A stretch of 64,000 nt of DNA from Poseidonibacter parvus (GCF_001956695.1 NZ_CP019070.1:310001-374000); one strand, 5' to 3'; shown: positions 1 to 8,474, counted from the stretch's first letter. The notes: generated from the letters alone by a model not told the origin. Made by a program: numbers and translations.

Positions 1-498
1 ATGCGTTATGAAAAAGAGTTTGAAGCTAAAGATTATGGTTTGCCATTTTTAAAACTTTTTGCAAAATATAATATGCTAAATATTGCACAGCTTTGTAATT
101 TTAATAAAATACATTCTTCTTTTAGAGGAAGTGGATTTTTAAAATATCAAGACGATTTCTTTTTGTTTATAAATTTAGAAAAAGAAAAGTTTTCAAAATC
201 ATCATATTATGATAATGCCTTTTTATCAAAAGATACTTTCACCTATCAAAGTAAACCAAGTACTGCTCAAGATAGTGTAGATGGAAATAAACTAATAAAC
301 AATAAAAAACTAAATATAAAACTTCATATTTTTGTGCGAAAATTTGCACAAGTTGATAAAAAAACTCAAGGCTTTATATATTTAGGCTTAGCAAATACTA
401 TAAAATATGAAGGGAATAAACCAATATCAACTACTTTAAAACTAGAAACTCCTTTGAGTAATAAACTCTATGAAGAATTTACAAAAGTTGTTGATTAA
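1..498 (+). CDS. C-terminal part of a DUF3427-type DEAD/DEAH helicase
   Basis: The 165 visible residues resemble the C-terminal DUF3427 region found behind SNF2/DEAD helicase cores in large restriction- or repair-like helicases. Recognisable pieces are the FRGSGFL start of the block, the S-x-x-Y-DNAF segment, the TYQSK-x-STAQDS stretch near residue 85 and the LHIFVRKF strand near residue 110. No helicase motif is present, so the ATPase part must lie before the window. The ATG at base 1 is probably an internal methionine and the gene is cut by the window edge. Family assignment is by recall of the domain's look and is moderately sure. Confidence 0.6.
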   Translation: MRYEKEFEAKDYGLPFLKLFAKYNMLNIAQLCNFNKIHSSFRGSGFLKYQDDFFLFINLEKEKFSKSSYYDNAFLSKDTFTYQSKPSTAQDSVDGNKLINNKKLNIKLHIFVRKFAQVDKKTQGFIYLGLANTIKYEGNKPISTTLKLETPLSNKLYEEFTKVVD

Positions 499-508
499 GA
501 TTTAAATC

Positions 509-540
509 ATGGAGTTTATATTTTTATAAAAAAACTCCAT
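509..540. terminator. Bidirectional terminator hairpin
   Basis: Inverted repeat ATGGAGTTT / AAACTCCAT (9 bp arms) with an A/T-rich loop, sitting between the convergent ends of the helicase gene and the CPFC membrane-protein gene. The right arm overlaps the last codons of the leftward gene. Confidence 0.6.
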
Positions 541-1492
541 TTACTAAATAGTATTTTAGAACATAAAAAGTACAAATAAATACAAATAAAGCATTAAAAA
601 TTAGTGAATATTTTAAAGTATAATCAAGTGATCTATTTACTATTAGTTTTAAACTAGAAAATGCAAATGCAAAAAATGTTCCTAAAAATAATGTTCCCCA
701 TATAAAATAGCCAATATAAGAATACTCTCTTTGAAGCATACAAAATGGGCATTGGTGTGTTGGAAGTTGATAAATATATGTTCCAAAAAAGTAAGTAACT
801 GCATAATAAGAAATATATAAAAATAGTATATTTATAATTATATTTAAATAGATATTTTTTTGAAGATTAACAAAAATACTCAAAAAATAAAGCAAGTAAA
901 AAATCACTAAAAGCATAGTAGTATTTAAATTAAATGGAATTTGATCACCCGTTGAACTTGCTCCAAAAATCACAGAACAACACAATACTGGCTCTTTTGT
1001 AGATATATTTGTCAAATACAAAATATCAAGACTTAACTCAATAATAACAAGTATAAAAATAAAAATAAAAAACCAAAACTTTTTCTTTGTATAAGGATAG
1101 GTTTTTTCTTTTAAATCTAAGCTATTTAAAATCATCCAAATACCTATGAAAAATAGCAGAAATACTTTAAAAACTAAAAGAGTTTGACCGTATTCATTTG
1201 CATCAATAACCCCAGCTGCACACATGGCTCCAGGAACTATATGAGATAAAAGATCAATACTATAAGCAAAATAGGGCATTAAAAATATTTTAATAAGCAT
1301 GGTAAAAGTAATGATTAAAATCACTAAATACGAACGTTTTTCTAGCTTATATTGTGTTTGTGTAGTTTTTGAATAATCCCATTTTTTTATAATAAATAAA
1401 GCATAAAAGAAAGAGATAGCAAGTAAAATAAAAAGTATTACTTGCGTGAATAAAAATACAATAATTTCATTTGATAAAAGTACATTATTCAA
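524..1492 (-). CDS. Polytopic membrane protein with CPFC motif (DsbB/VKOR-like features)
   Basis: A 322-residue, very hydrophobic protein with about eight membrane segments. Cysteines cluster near membrane edges: C91, the pair C171-C172, and C248-P-F-C251 just before a transmembrane helix, an arrangement reminiscent of DsbB/VKOR thiol-oxidising or metal-handling membrane proteins. I cannot place it in a named family. The start is a TTG whose bases overlap the TGA stop of the ABC ATPase gene (TTGA, 4 bp), which argues for translational coupling and for this start. It is the last gene of a leftward operon with an FtsX-like permease and a LolD-like ATPase, so it probably works with that transporter. 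Function unknown. Confidence 0.6.
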   Translation of the reverse strand: MNNVLLSNEIIVFLFTQVILFILLAISFFYALFIIKKWDYSKTTQTQYKLEKRSYLVILIITFTMLIKIFLMPYFAYSIDLLSHIVPGAMCAAGVIDANEYGQTLLVFKVFLLFFIGIWMILNSLDLKEKTYPYTKKKFWFFIFIFILVIIELSLDILYLTNISTKEPVLCCSVIFGASSTGDQIPFNLNTTMLLVIFYLLYFLSIFVNLQKNIYLNIIINILFLYISYYAVTYFFGTYIYQLPTHQCPFCMLQREYSYIGYFIWGTLFLGTFFAFAFSSLKLIVNRSLDYTLKYSLIFNALFVFICTFYVLKYYLVNGVFL

Positions 1493-2157
1493 ACTATTTC
1501 TCCATCTTTTATATTTATTACTTCATCAACAAAATCAAGATTTTCAAAAATTGGATCATGAGTTGCAATAATGATTGTTTTATCTAAAGTTTTTAGCTTT
1601 CTCATTGCTTCTATAAACTTTAAAGAATTGTCTTTGTCTAAGTTTGCAGTTGGCTCATCACAAAGAATAATATCAGGATTATTTACTAAAGCTCTTGCAA
1701 TTGCAACTCTTTGTTTCTCTCCTCCTGAAAGATTTGAAACTGTTTCATTTTTCTTATGTTCAATATTTGCAAGATTTAACGCAATACTTACTTTTTCATT
1801 GATTTGTTTTTGTGTAAATCCTAAAGGAACTAAAGGTATTGAAACATTTTGTATCACATCAAGTTCATTAAAAAGGTTATATGATTGAAAAATAAACCCT
1901 AAATTTGTCGCTCTAAAAGAAGATGCATGTAAATCAGGTAATTTTGCAATGCTATCACCATTTACAATAATATCACCACTTGAAGGCTTAGAAAGTGTTC
2001 CTAAAATTGAAAGTAGAGTTGATTTTCCACTTCCACTAACTCCTTTTAAAATAACACAAGAAGATGTTTGAATTTGAAGATTAATATCTTTTAATGCATG
2101 AAACTGCTTTTTTGTATTTTCATTAAATATCTTATTTAGTTTATTTACTTGTATCAT
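1489..2157 (-). CDS. ABC transporter ATP-binding protein, LolD/MacB type
   Basis: 222 residues with all hallmarks of the LolD/MacB/FtsE ATPase group: Walker A GVSGSGKST (residues 39-47), Q-loop FIFQSYNLF, signature LSGGEKQR and Walker B IILCDEPTANLD, followed by an H-loop ATHD. The start chosen is the ATG at 2157 giving MIQVNKLNK, because it overlaps the TGA of the upstream permease as ATGA; a longer frame to 2196 lies inside the permease gene. With the permease it should form a mechanotransmission-type ABC complex acting on lipoproteins or other periplasmic substrates; the substrate is not evident. Confidence 0.9.
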   Translation of the reverse strand: MIQVNKLNKIFNENTKKQFHALKDINLQIQTSSCVILKGVSGSGKSTLLSILGTLSKPSSGDIIVNGDSIAKLPDLHASSFRATNLGFIFQSYNLFNELDVIQNVSIPLVPLGFTQKQINEKVSIALNLANIEHKKNETVSNLSGGEKQRVAIARALVNNPDIILCDEPTANLDKDNSLKFIEAMRKLKTLDKTIIIATHDPIFENLDFVDEVINIKDGEIV

Positions 2158-3332
2158 TTCATACTCTCTTGTGCATCTATAACTGCAATTTTCCAAACAG
2201 GAATTAAAACAGCAGATATAAAAGGAATTATAAAAAATATAAATAGTGTAATAATATTTGAAATAGAAATATTAGGAGTAAAACTTACTTCATTTTGTAT
2301 ATTTTGGAATCCTAAAAATATATTACTTAATATTGGTGCATTTAAAAAATAAACAAAAATATAAGCTAAAATAATTCCAATTATAAATGAAATAAAAGCC
2401 ACAATAAAAGTCTCAGATATTTTTAATTTTATAATATCTTTTATACTCCAACCAACTGCTTTTAAAATACCTATTTCTTTTTTATCTGATGAACTTATCA
2501 TTGTATATCTTTGATATAAAATTAATACAAAGGTTATCATTACGATTATAAAAAGTATTAAAAACATTCCACCTTTATAATTATATAAGTTCTCATAAGC
2601 TTTTTGGATATCTTCTTTTTGAATAACTCTAATATCTAAATGCTGTAAAATCAACTCAACTTCGACATTTGGTCTTTCTAAATCATTTGGAACATTTAAT
2701 ATAATATCACTTGATTCATCTTCATTTATATTTAATATCTCTTTTGCAAGTGAAATATCCATAATAATCAAATCATTTGCTATTAAATTCGCCTCTTTTG
2801 GCAAGTCTTTAAAAATAGCTACTTTTTTTAAAGATCTGTCATAAAGTTTAAAAGAATAGCTATCTGAATAATAAAGTTCATCTAAAGTTTTTCTAACACC
2901 ATTTCCTATAATCATAGAATCTTTATCTAAAAACTTTGAAACATCAAGTATTGATAGAAGCTTATTAATATTTTTATTAGCAGACTCTTCAAATAAATCA
3001 ATACCAACAATTGTAAAGTATTTTTGAGAAGGTTCAAAATAGTATTGACCATAAACTCTTTGTTGGATATTTTTAATTCCATTTATAGAAGAGAAATCTT
3101 CAATCCAAGAGTTTGGAGTATTAATAACTCTTCCTTGATTCATTCTTTGAACTACAAAATCACTTTGTGAGTCTAGTGTTGAAAACACCTCTTTTTGAAT
3201 AGATGAAGAGATAAAAAGTACTGATGATATTAAAAATACAATTAAAATTGAGATTAAAGAAATCGCAATATGTTTTGATTTATGTTTATAAATTAATAAA
3301 AATAAAAAGTTAAAAAAAGTACTAGTTTTCAT
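2154..3332 (-). CDS. FtsX/MacB-like ABC transporter permease
   Basis: 392 residues with the type VII ABC permease layout: one N-terminal transmembrane helix (about 22-43), a large extracytoplasmic MacB_PCD-like domain (about 45-265), then three C-terminal helices (near 270-290, 325-345 and 365-385). The cytosolic loop SDKKEIGILKAVGWS after the second helix is the classic FtsX coupling segment. Only one permease is encoded here, so it probably works as a homodimer with the downstream LolD-like ATPase. The gene overlaps the preceding small ORF by 11 bp and the ATPase gene by 4 bp. Substrate unknown. Confidence 0.85.
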   Translation of the reverse strand: MKTSTFFNFLFLLIYKHKSKHIAISLISILIVFLISSVLFISSSIQKEVFSTLDSQSDFVVQRMNQGRVINTPNSWIEDFSSINGIKNIQQRVYGQYYFEPSQKYFTIVGIDLFEESANKNINKLLSILDVSKFLDKDSMIIGNGVRKTLDELYYSDSYSFKLYDRSLKKVAIFKDLPKEANLIANDLIIMDISLAKEILNINEDESSDIILNVPNDLERPNVEVELILQHLDIRVIQKEDIQKAYENLYNYKGGMFLILFIIVMITFVLILYQRYTMISSSDKKEIGILKAVGWSIKDIIKLKISETFIVAFISFIIGIILAYIFVYFLNAPILSNIFLGFQNIQNEVSFTPNISISNIITLFIFFIIPFISAVLIPVWKIAVIDAQESMK

Positions 3333-3582
3333 ATATAAAATCCGAATAATTAATTTTTTTTTGTTCAGGATAAAAAGTGTGTGAATAATCTTTATAAGAT
3401 TTTATTCTAGGCTCATAAATTGAGTTTGAGTAAGAAATTCCTGGAAGCGAAGTTATTGAAGAAATAGTTTTACTAAAGATAATATTGTCTTTATTTGTTT
3501 TTGAGTCTATGAATATAAAAAAAATAAAAATAGATAATAATATAGTAATAATAAAAGTGAAACTTTTAGATAAAGTAGTGAT
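3322..3582 (-). CDS. Small single-span membrane protein, apparent ATC start
   Basis: An 86-codon open frame with no ATG, GTG or TTG anywhere. A strong Shine-Dalgarno AAGGAG lies 6 nt upstream of an ATC codon at 3582-3580, the best start candidate. The product has an N-terminal hydrophobic helix (about residues 9-25), then a polar, presumably periplasmic tail with a short LPGISYS segment and a tyrosine-rich end containing YPEQKK and YSDFIY. The frame ends 11 bp inside the permease gene, typical of coupled operon genes. I do not recognise the family. Alternatives are a sequencing or real frameshift that removed a normal start, though the intact SD at the right spacing argues against it. Confidence 0.65.
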   Translation of the reverse strand: MTTLSKSFTFIITILLSIFIFFIFIDSKTNKDNIIFSKTISSITSLPGISYSNSIYEPRIKSYKDYSHTFYPEQKKINYSDFIYEN

Positions 3583-3657
3583 ATAAAACTCCTTTTAACA
3601 ACAAACAGTATTTTATCTTTAATTAATTAAATAAGTGTTAAATACTTTTATTTAGTA

Positions 3658-4005
3658 TTAGTCCTTATTACCATATTCAATTTTATTTCCATTCTCATCT
3701 ATTAGTGGATATTTTTTTTCATTTAAAAGCATTTTTTCATTTATTGCATCTTCTAAATTTATATCTAGTTTCATACAAATTCTTATTAAATAAATGGCAA
3801 TATCTGCTATTTCTTGTTTTGCATGTTCATGTTTTTTATCTGTTAAATTTGAGGCTTGCTCTAAACTTAGCCATTGGAATATCTCAAGTAATTCTGATGC
3901 TTCAACACTTAATGCCATTGATAGATTTTTTGGATTGTGAAACTCTTCCCATTGTCTGTCATTTGAAAATGCTAATATCTTTTCTTTGATTTTTTCTATA
4001 TTCAT
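3658..4005 (-). CDS. MazG-like nucleotide pyrophosphohydrolase
   Basis: 115 residues, the size of single-domain MazG-like/RS21-C6 enzymes that hydrolyse (d)NTPs to monophosphates and pyrophosphate in a house-cleaning role. The metal-binding pattern is visible as EASELLEIFQW (about residues 35-45) and, after a short helix, EIADIAIYL (about 65-73), preceded by the family's R-W-E-x-F-H-x-P-K-N-L opening. An AAGGA ribosome site sits upstream of the ATG. It is monocistronic, transcribed leftward, and divergent from the DksA-like gene. The preferred nucleotide cannot be read from sequence. Confidence 0.85.
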   Translation of the reverse strand: MNIEKIKEKILAFSNDRQWEEFHNPKNLSMALSVEASELLEIFQWLSLEQASNLTDKKHEHAKQEIADIAIYLIRICMKLDINLEDAINEKMLLNEKKYPLIDENGNKIEYGNKD

Positions 4006-4114
4006 GAACTTATCCTTTTTCTTTGTATGTGCCTATTTTTAGTTATTATAAGGCCTCTTATATTATATATATATTAAAAAGTATATAATTATAATAATAC
4101 TAAGGAGAACATTA

Positions 4115-4474
4115 ATGCCAAATAGACAGCAAATTAATGAATTAAAAGATACATTAATTTTAAGAAAAGAAACTATCTTAAATAATATAAACGGTAGTAG
4201 AGCAAATATTGATCAATTAAAGGATCAAGAAATAAAAGATGATTTGGACTATGCTGAATTAGTAAGTGATTCTTTTACAGAAGGAATGATTGCTAATCAT
4301 CAATTAGATGAGTTAAAACAAATTGAAGAAGCAATTAAAAAAATTGATGATGGTTCTTACGGAACTTGTGCAATGTGTTCTGTAACTATTCCTATTGGAA
4401 GATTAAAAGCTAAGCCTTTTGCAAAGTTTTGTACTGAATGTAGAACTGTTTATGAAAATGAGCAAATGAAGTAA
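4115..4474 (+). CDS. dksA: DksA/TraR-family transcription regulator
   Basis: 119 residues with an N-terminal coiled coil and a C-terminal four-cysteine zinc finger: C85-x2-C88 and C106-x2-C109. The coiled-coil tip keeps the D-x-x-D-x-A motif (D42, D45, A47), which in E. coli DksA reaches the RNA polymerase secondary channel, so it is likely an active DksA-like factor potentiating ppGpp responses. It is shorter than E. coli DksA (151 residues), as usual in Campylobacterota. The ATG is preceded by AAGGAG, and a TATAAT-rich stretch lies just upstream. It is a single-gene unit ended by a perfect hairpin. Confidence 0.88.
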   Translation: MPNRQQINELKDTLILRKETILNNINGSRANIDQLKDQEIKDDLDYAELVSDSFTEGMIANHQLDELKQIEEAIKKIDDGSYGTCAMCSVTIPIGRLKAKPFAKFCTECRTVYENEQMK

Positions 4475-4500
4475 AACTATTAGGAAATCCTAATAGTTTT
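4473..4500. terminator. Bidirectional terminator, 12-bp perfect stem
   Basis: AAAACTATTAGG (4473-4484), loop AAAT, CCTAATAGTTTT (4489-4500). It ends the dksA-like transcript and, read leftward, the BamB-like gene, whose last codons it overlaps. Confidence 0.85.
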
Positions 4501-5482
4501 ATGGAAGTGTAATTTCTCTAGAATCTGTATAGATTTTATTTCCAATAACAATCAATCTTTCTTCATTATCAAAATTAAAATCATATACTCTATCATTTGT
4601 AAAATCATTACTAACATTTATTATAAAGCTTTGTGATTCAATGGCATATAAAGAATCAGTAAATGCAAGTGCATGAATTTTTGAATATTTATATTTTTTG
4701 CTAGCAACTTCTTTTAATGCTAAGTCTAACTTGATTAATCTACCATCAATAGTAGCTAAATAAATATTTTTTCCATTAACAATAATATCTCTTAATTCAT
4801 AATCTTTTGACAAGATATTTTTTGTAGAAATTGTTACAACTTTATTTGCAGTTGCAGCAATTAAAGTTTGTTCATCTTGAATCACTTGTAAAAATATAAT
4901 ATTGTTAAATTGACTATCTAAATCAACCGAAATGTTTTTTACAGATTCATTTGTTTTAGATGAAATAATTACTACTTTTCCATTTAAAGTTGGAAATAAT
5001 ACTAAGTTACCCATAAAGTGTGGGTTCGCTATTCTTGTATCATTTGCTAAAGAAATTGGTAAATACTCTTTAAACAATGTTTTTTTAGTATCTAAATCGA
5101 ATAATTCAATTGAATTATTTGCATAAACTAGTGCTAGTTTATTATCTTTAAGTGATGCAGCAACTACAATATTTTCTACATCTAATTCTTCGTTTCCAAT
5201 TAGTAATTTATCTTTGTAATTTGTAGATAAAACTTTTCCCGTATTACTAACATTTAAAAATTGAAATTTTTCAGGTAATTTAAATTTAGAAACACCATCT
5301 CTTGTAATAATAGTTCCATCTTCTAAAGTAGCACCTTCTCTATTCATAGAAATAATTGGTGCTTGAAGAGATGATTCTTCTACTGTTAAAGAACTTTTTA
5401 CATCTTCAGGTTCAAAATATTTCTTACTTCCACAAGCTGTTAATAAAAATAATGCTGCTACTAAAATAAAAAGATGCTTCAT
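4499..5482 (-). CDS. Putative BamB-like beta-propeller lipoprotein
   Basis: 327 residues with a lipoprotein signal peptide ending in the lipobox L-T-A-C17. The mature part is made of repeated short beta-strand blocks (for example LVYANNSIELFDLDTKK, KVVIISSKT, IYLATIDGRLIKLDL), the look of a WD/PQQ-like beta-propeller such as BamB, the accessory lipoprotein of the outer-membrane beta-barrel assembly machine. It follows a YfgM-like gene by 9 bp; the yfgM-bamB pair is a known arrangement in Proteobacteria. The RBS AAGGA is well placed. Identity with BamB is inferred from architecture and neighbour rather than strong sequence identity. Confidence 0.6.
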   Translation of the reverse strand: MKHLFILVAALFLLTACGSKKYFEPEDVKSSLTVEESSLQAPIISMNREGATLEDGTIITRDGVSKFKLPEKFQFLNVSNTGKVLSTNYKDKLLIGNEELDVENIVVAASLKDNKLALVYANNSIELFDLDTKKTLFKEYLPISLANDTRIANPHFMGNLVLFPTLNGKVVIISSKTNESVKNISVDLDSQFNNIIFLQVIQDEQTLIAATANKVVTISTKNILSKDYELRDIIVNGKNIYLATIDGRLIKLDLALKEVASKKYKYSKIHALAFTDSLYAIESQSFIINVSNDFTNDRVYDFNFDNEERLIVIGNKIYTDSREITLP

Positions 5483-5491
5483 AATTGTTCC

Positions 5492-6073
5492 TTATTTTGT
5501 TAATAAATAGTGTTGTAATAAGCTTGATAGTTCAGAAGCTTTTGATGAATTCTGAATTAAGTTAAGCGCAACTTTTGCTTCTTGATATTTTCCTTCATTA
5601 ACTAAAATTAGTGCTTTATTAAATATTGCAAACTCTTTTAATAAAAAATCATTCTGCATAGATAAAGTATTTAATAAACTAACATCACTACTTGATAGCG
5701 CTTTTTGATATTGAGTTAATTCTTTTAAGTAAGTAATCTCAGTATCAGGATACTTGCCTTCTTTTTTAGCTTGTAAATATAAAGCTACTTCATAAAGTTT
5801 TTTATTCGATTCTTTTAAAGTATTAAGAGCTTCTTTATCACTTGGATTGGCTATAACTTTATCAAAAGCTATATTTGCAGCGATTGAATTTTGTTCATCA
5901 TTATAATTTTTTACACTTATTGCTACAACTGCAATGATTAAAATTGTAACAAGCCCTATAATTAATGCTTTGAATTTTTTGAAAAATCTTTCAACTTTTA
6001 CAGTACCTTCTAGGAATTTCTCTTCGCTGTTTAATTCTTCTTTTACGAAATCAACATTTTCTTTCATACTCAT
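5492..6073 (-). CDS. YfgM-like membrane-anchored TPR protein
   Basis: 193 residues: a charged cytoplasmic N-terminus of about 35 residues, one transmembrane helix (about 36-54), and a periplasmic alpha-helical region with TPR-like pairs such as FNKALILVNEGKYQEAKVAL near the C-terminus. This is the topology of YfgM, an ancillary subunit of the SecYEG/PpiD chaperone site. It is immediately upstream of the BamB-like lipoprotein gene with a 9-bp gap. Two in-frame ATGs two codons apart could both serve; AAGG lies upstream of the first. Confidence 0.65.
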   Translation of the reverse strand: MSMKENVDFVKEELNSEEKFLEGTVKVERFFKKFKALIIGLVTILIIAVVAISVKNYNDEQNSIAANIAFDKVIANPSDKEALNTLKESNKKLYEVALYLQAKKEGKYPDTEITYLKELTQYQKALSSSDVSLLNTLSMQNDFLLKEFAIFNKALILVNEGKYQEAKVALNLIQNSSKASELSSLLQHYLLTK

Positions 6074-6149
6074 TTTTATAAACCTTTTTTAAAACTAGAT
6101 GATATATTACAAAAAAGTTTATAAAACCTTACTTTTATAAATTTTTTTG

Positions 6150-6155
6150 TATAAT
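6150..6155 (+). promoter_or_regulatory. Candidate -10 box for the ctpA-purC unit
   Basis: TATAAT preceded by a T-run and TTTTTTG, 33 bp upstream of the protease ATG. It fits the sigma-70 promoters of Campylobacterota, which rely on an extended -10 box and T-rich upstream DNA. Confidence 0.5.
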
Positions 6156-6187
6156 TTATCTTTATAAATTTAAAAGGTTATATACAT

Positions 6188-7474
6188 ATGAAGAAATTAT
6201 TATTAGCTTCATCTCTAGCATTATTATTAACTCAATCAGTTTTTGCAAAAGAAGAAGTATCTGAAAAAACAAGATTCGAATCACTATCAAAATTAACAAA
6301 AGTAATTGGTACTGTTGAAAAATATTATGTAGATGATATAGAATTAGAAGAAATTGTAAACAAATCTCTAAAAGGTCTTATGCAAGAGCTTGATGCACAT
6401 TCAAGTTTTTTAGATGCTAAATCTTCAAAAGAGATGAGTATACAAACAAAAGGTGAATTTGGTGGCTTAGGTATTACTGTTGGTATGAGAGATGGTGCTT
6501 TAACTGTTATCTCACCAATTGATGATACTCCAGCTTTTGAAGCAGGTATAAAAGCATCTGATATTATTTTAAAAATTGATGATAAATCAACTTTAAATAT
6601 GACTTTAGATGAAGCTGTATCACTAATGAGAGGAAAACCTAAAACAGATATCTTACTTACAGTTGTTAGAAAAGGTGAAAACAAACCTGTAAAAATAACT
6701 ATTACAAGAGATATTATTAAAATTCAATCAGTATTTTCTAAAACTTTTGAAAAAGAAGACTTATTATATTTAAGAGTTACAAGTTTTGATAGAAAAGTTG
6801 TTGAAGGTTTAGAAAAAGCAATTAAAGATAATCCAAAAGTAAAAGGACTAGTTCTTGATTTAAGAAATAATCCAGGAGGACTTCTTTCTCAAGCAATTGG
6901 TGTGGTTGATCTTTTTGTTGATGAAGGTGTTATTGTTTCTCAAAAAGGTCGAAAAGCTGAAGATGAAGAAAAATTTGAAGCATCTGTATCAAATACTATT
7001 TCAAGACTTCCAATGGTTGTCTTAGTAAATGGTGGTTCTGCTTCGGCTTCTGAAATTGTAAGTGGAGCTTTACAAGATCATAAAAGAGCAATTGTAATTG
7101 GAGAAAAAACATTTGGTAAAGGTTCTGTTCAAGCAATCTTACCAATTACAGAAGATAGAACAGAGACTATTAAACTTACAATTGCAAAATATTATCTTCC
7201 AAGTGGAAGAACAATTCAAGCAGTAGGTGTTACTCCAGATATTCTTGCATATGCTGGAAAAGCAACGCAAGATGAAAGTTCTGAGTTTAAAATAAAAGAA
7301 GCAGACTTAAAAAAACACTTAGAAAGTGAATTAGAAAAAGTTGATGAAAAAGTAAAAAAAGAAGAAGAAAATAAAAAAGATAAAAAAATCATTACAAGTG
7401 AAGATGTTTTAAATGATAATCAATTAAATACATCTGTTGGAATTTTAAAATCTTTAATAATTATAAATAAATAA
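6188..7474 (+). CDS. ctpA: Carboxy-terminal processing peptidase (S41, CtpA/Prc family)
   Basis: 428 residues: signal peptide 1-20 (cleavage after SVFA), a PDZ domain at about 85-165 (GEFGGLGITVGM onward), then the S41 protease core. The Ser-Lys dyad is visible as NGGSASASEIV, with S286 the likely nucleophile, and K311 in EKTFGKGSVQ. The protein is periplasmic and trims C-termini of envelope proteins. The C-terminal 80 residues are rich in Lys and Glu. It precedes purC by only 12 bp, so the two are probably co-transcribed, an order I also recall from Campylobacter jejuni. Confidence 0.93.
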   Translation: MKKLLLASSLALLLTQSVFAKEEVSEKTRFESLSKLTKVIGTVEKYYVDDIELEEIVNKSLKGLMQELDAHSSFLDAKSSKEMSIQTKGEFGGLGITVGMRDGALTVISPIDDTPAFEAGIKASDIILKIDDKSTLNMTLDEAVSLMRGKPKTDILLTVVRKGENKPVKITITRDIIKIQSVFSKTFEKEDLLYLRVTSFDRKVVEGLEKAIKDNPKVKGLVLDLRNNPGGLLSQAIGVVDLFVDEGVIVSQKGRKAEDEEKFEASVSNTISRLPMVVLVNGGSASASEIVSGALQDHKRAIVIGEKTFGKGSVQAILPITEDRTETIKLTIAKYYLPSGRTIQAVGVTPDILAYAGKATQDESSEFKIKEADLKKHLESELEKVDEKVKKEEENKKDKKIITSEDVLNDNQLNTSVGILKSLIIINK

Positions 7475-7486
7475 GTAGGAGAACGA

Positions 7487-8440
7487 ATGAACATAAGTGA
7501 GATTATCGAGCTTGGTCTTTGGCCACAGTCAAAGAAAACAACTTCAGAAAAAGGTATTTCTGAATTAGAAGAATTAGGTTATAACTTATTTTATATAGGT
7601 AAAAACGCAGACCTTTATACTTGTCCAGGAAAAGATGCAAAAGTATTATTAGTAAGAAGTGATAGATGTTCAGTTTTTGATATTCCATTAAATCTTGAAA
7701 TTGAAGGAAAAGGCGTTTCTCAAACTGCTATTTCAAATAGTGGAGCAGCTTTTGCAAGAGAAGCAGGAATTGCAACTGCTATTTTAGAAGAGCAAATTGA
7801 CCAAAGTTTAAGTGTGGCTCCTAGATGTCAATTAATGGAACTATGTAAGCCTTTAGAAGCTGAAATTGATGGTGAAGTAGTACAGTTTGAATTTATTTTT
7901 AGAAACTATTTAACAGGTTCTTTATATGAAGCTTGCCAAAATGGAAATGACCCTTATGGTTTAGAATTATCAAGCGATTTAAAACAATGGCATAAATTTG
8001 AAACGCCAATTTTTACACCAACAACTAAAGGTGTTAAAGATATTCCTTTAAACACTGCAAAGGTACGAGAAGTATTCCCTGAAATTATTTCTAGTTTAGA
8101 AAAACTATTCAAAGATTTTACACAATTTGCATTAGATAATGGAATTGTTATTGTTGATACAAAATTTGAAGCTTTTGTAAACGCAAAAGGTGAGTGGATT
8201 TTAGGTGATGAAATTTTAACTCCTGAAAGCTCAAGATTTATCGCTTCTGAAGATTTTGATAAAGGTGAGTTTATTTCAATGGATAAACAAATCTTAAGAG
8301 ATTTTGGAAAAGAGAATAATTGGAAAGAAAAAGCAAAGGCTTTAAAAGCTGGTGAAAAACTAGAAGTTGAAGTTCCAGATTCAATTAAAAATACTATTTT
8401 AGCTGGATACAGTAGAATTCATACAAGTTTAAGTAAGTAA
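7487..8440 (+). CDS. purC: SAICAR synthetase, PurC
   Basis: 317 residues. It condenses CAIR with aspartate using ATP in purine synthesis. Family signals include the N-terminal glycine-poor ATP-binding region ending DLYTCPGKDAKVLLVRSDR, FRNYLTGSLYEA near residue 145, and the conserved D-T-K-F-E-A-F segment followed by LGDEILTPESSRF near residue 245, which binds substrate and metal. The length is that of the long PurC form rather than the 237-residue E. coli form. A GGAG-containing site precedes the ATG, and purS and purQ follow after a small hairpin. Confidence 0.93.
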   Translation: MNISEIIELGLWPQSKKTTSEKGISELEELGYNLFYIGKNADLYTCPGKDAKVLLVRSDRCSVFDIPLNLEIEGKGVSQTAISNSGAAFAREAGIATAILEEQIDQSLSVAPRCQLMELCKPLEAEIDGEVVQFEFIFRNYLTGSLYEACQNGNDPYGLELSSDLKQWHKFETPIFTPTTKGVKDIPLNTAKVREVFPEIISSLEKLFKDFTQFALDNGIVIVDTKFEAFVNAKGEWILGDEILTPESSRFIASEDFDKGEFISMDKQILRDFGKENNWKEKAKALKAGEKLEVEVPDSIKNTILAGYSRIHTSLSK

Positions 8441-8443
8441 TAA

Positions 8444-8474
8444 AAAACTGCTATAAGACAGTTTTAGATATAAT
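8444..8474 (+). promoter_or_regulatory. Hairpin plus -10 box between purC and purS
   Basis: AAAACTG (8444-8450) and CAGTTTT (8459-8465) form a 7-bp stem with 8-nt loop and a short T-run, directly followed by TATAAT (8469-8474). This suggests partial termination after purC and an internal promoter for purS-purQ. Confidence 0.5.

Noticed and set aside
2158-2196. Longer N-terminus for the LolD-like ATPase
   Set aside because: It lies wholly inside the permease gene; the ATG at 2157 gives an ATGA junction and the standard family N-terminus.
6325-6684. 119-codon frame antisense to the CtpA-type protease gene
   Set aside because: Mirror frame of a strongly conserved protein, with no recognisable domain or ribosome site.
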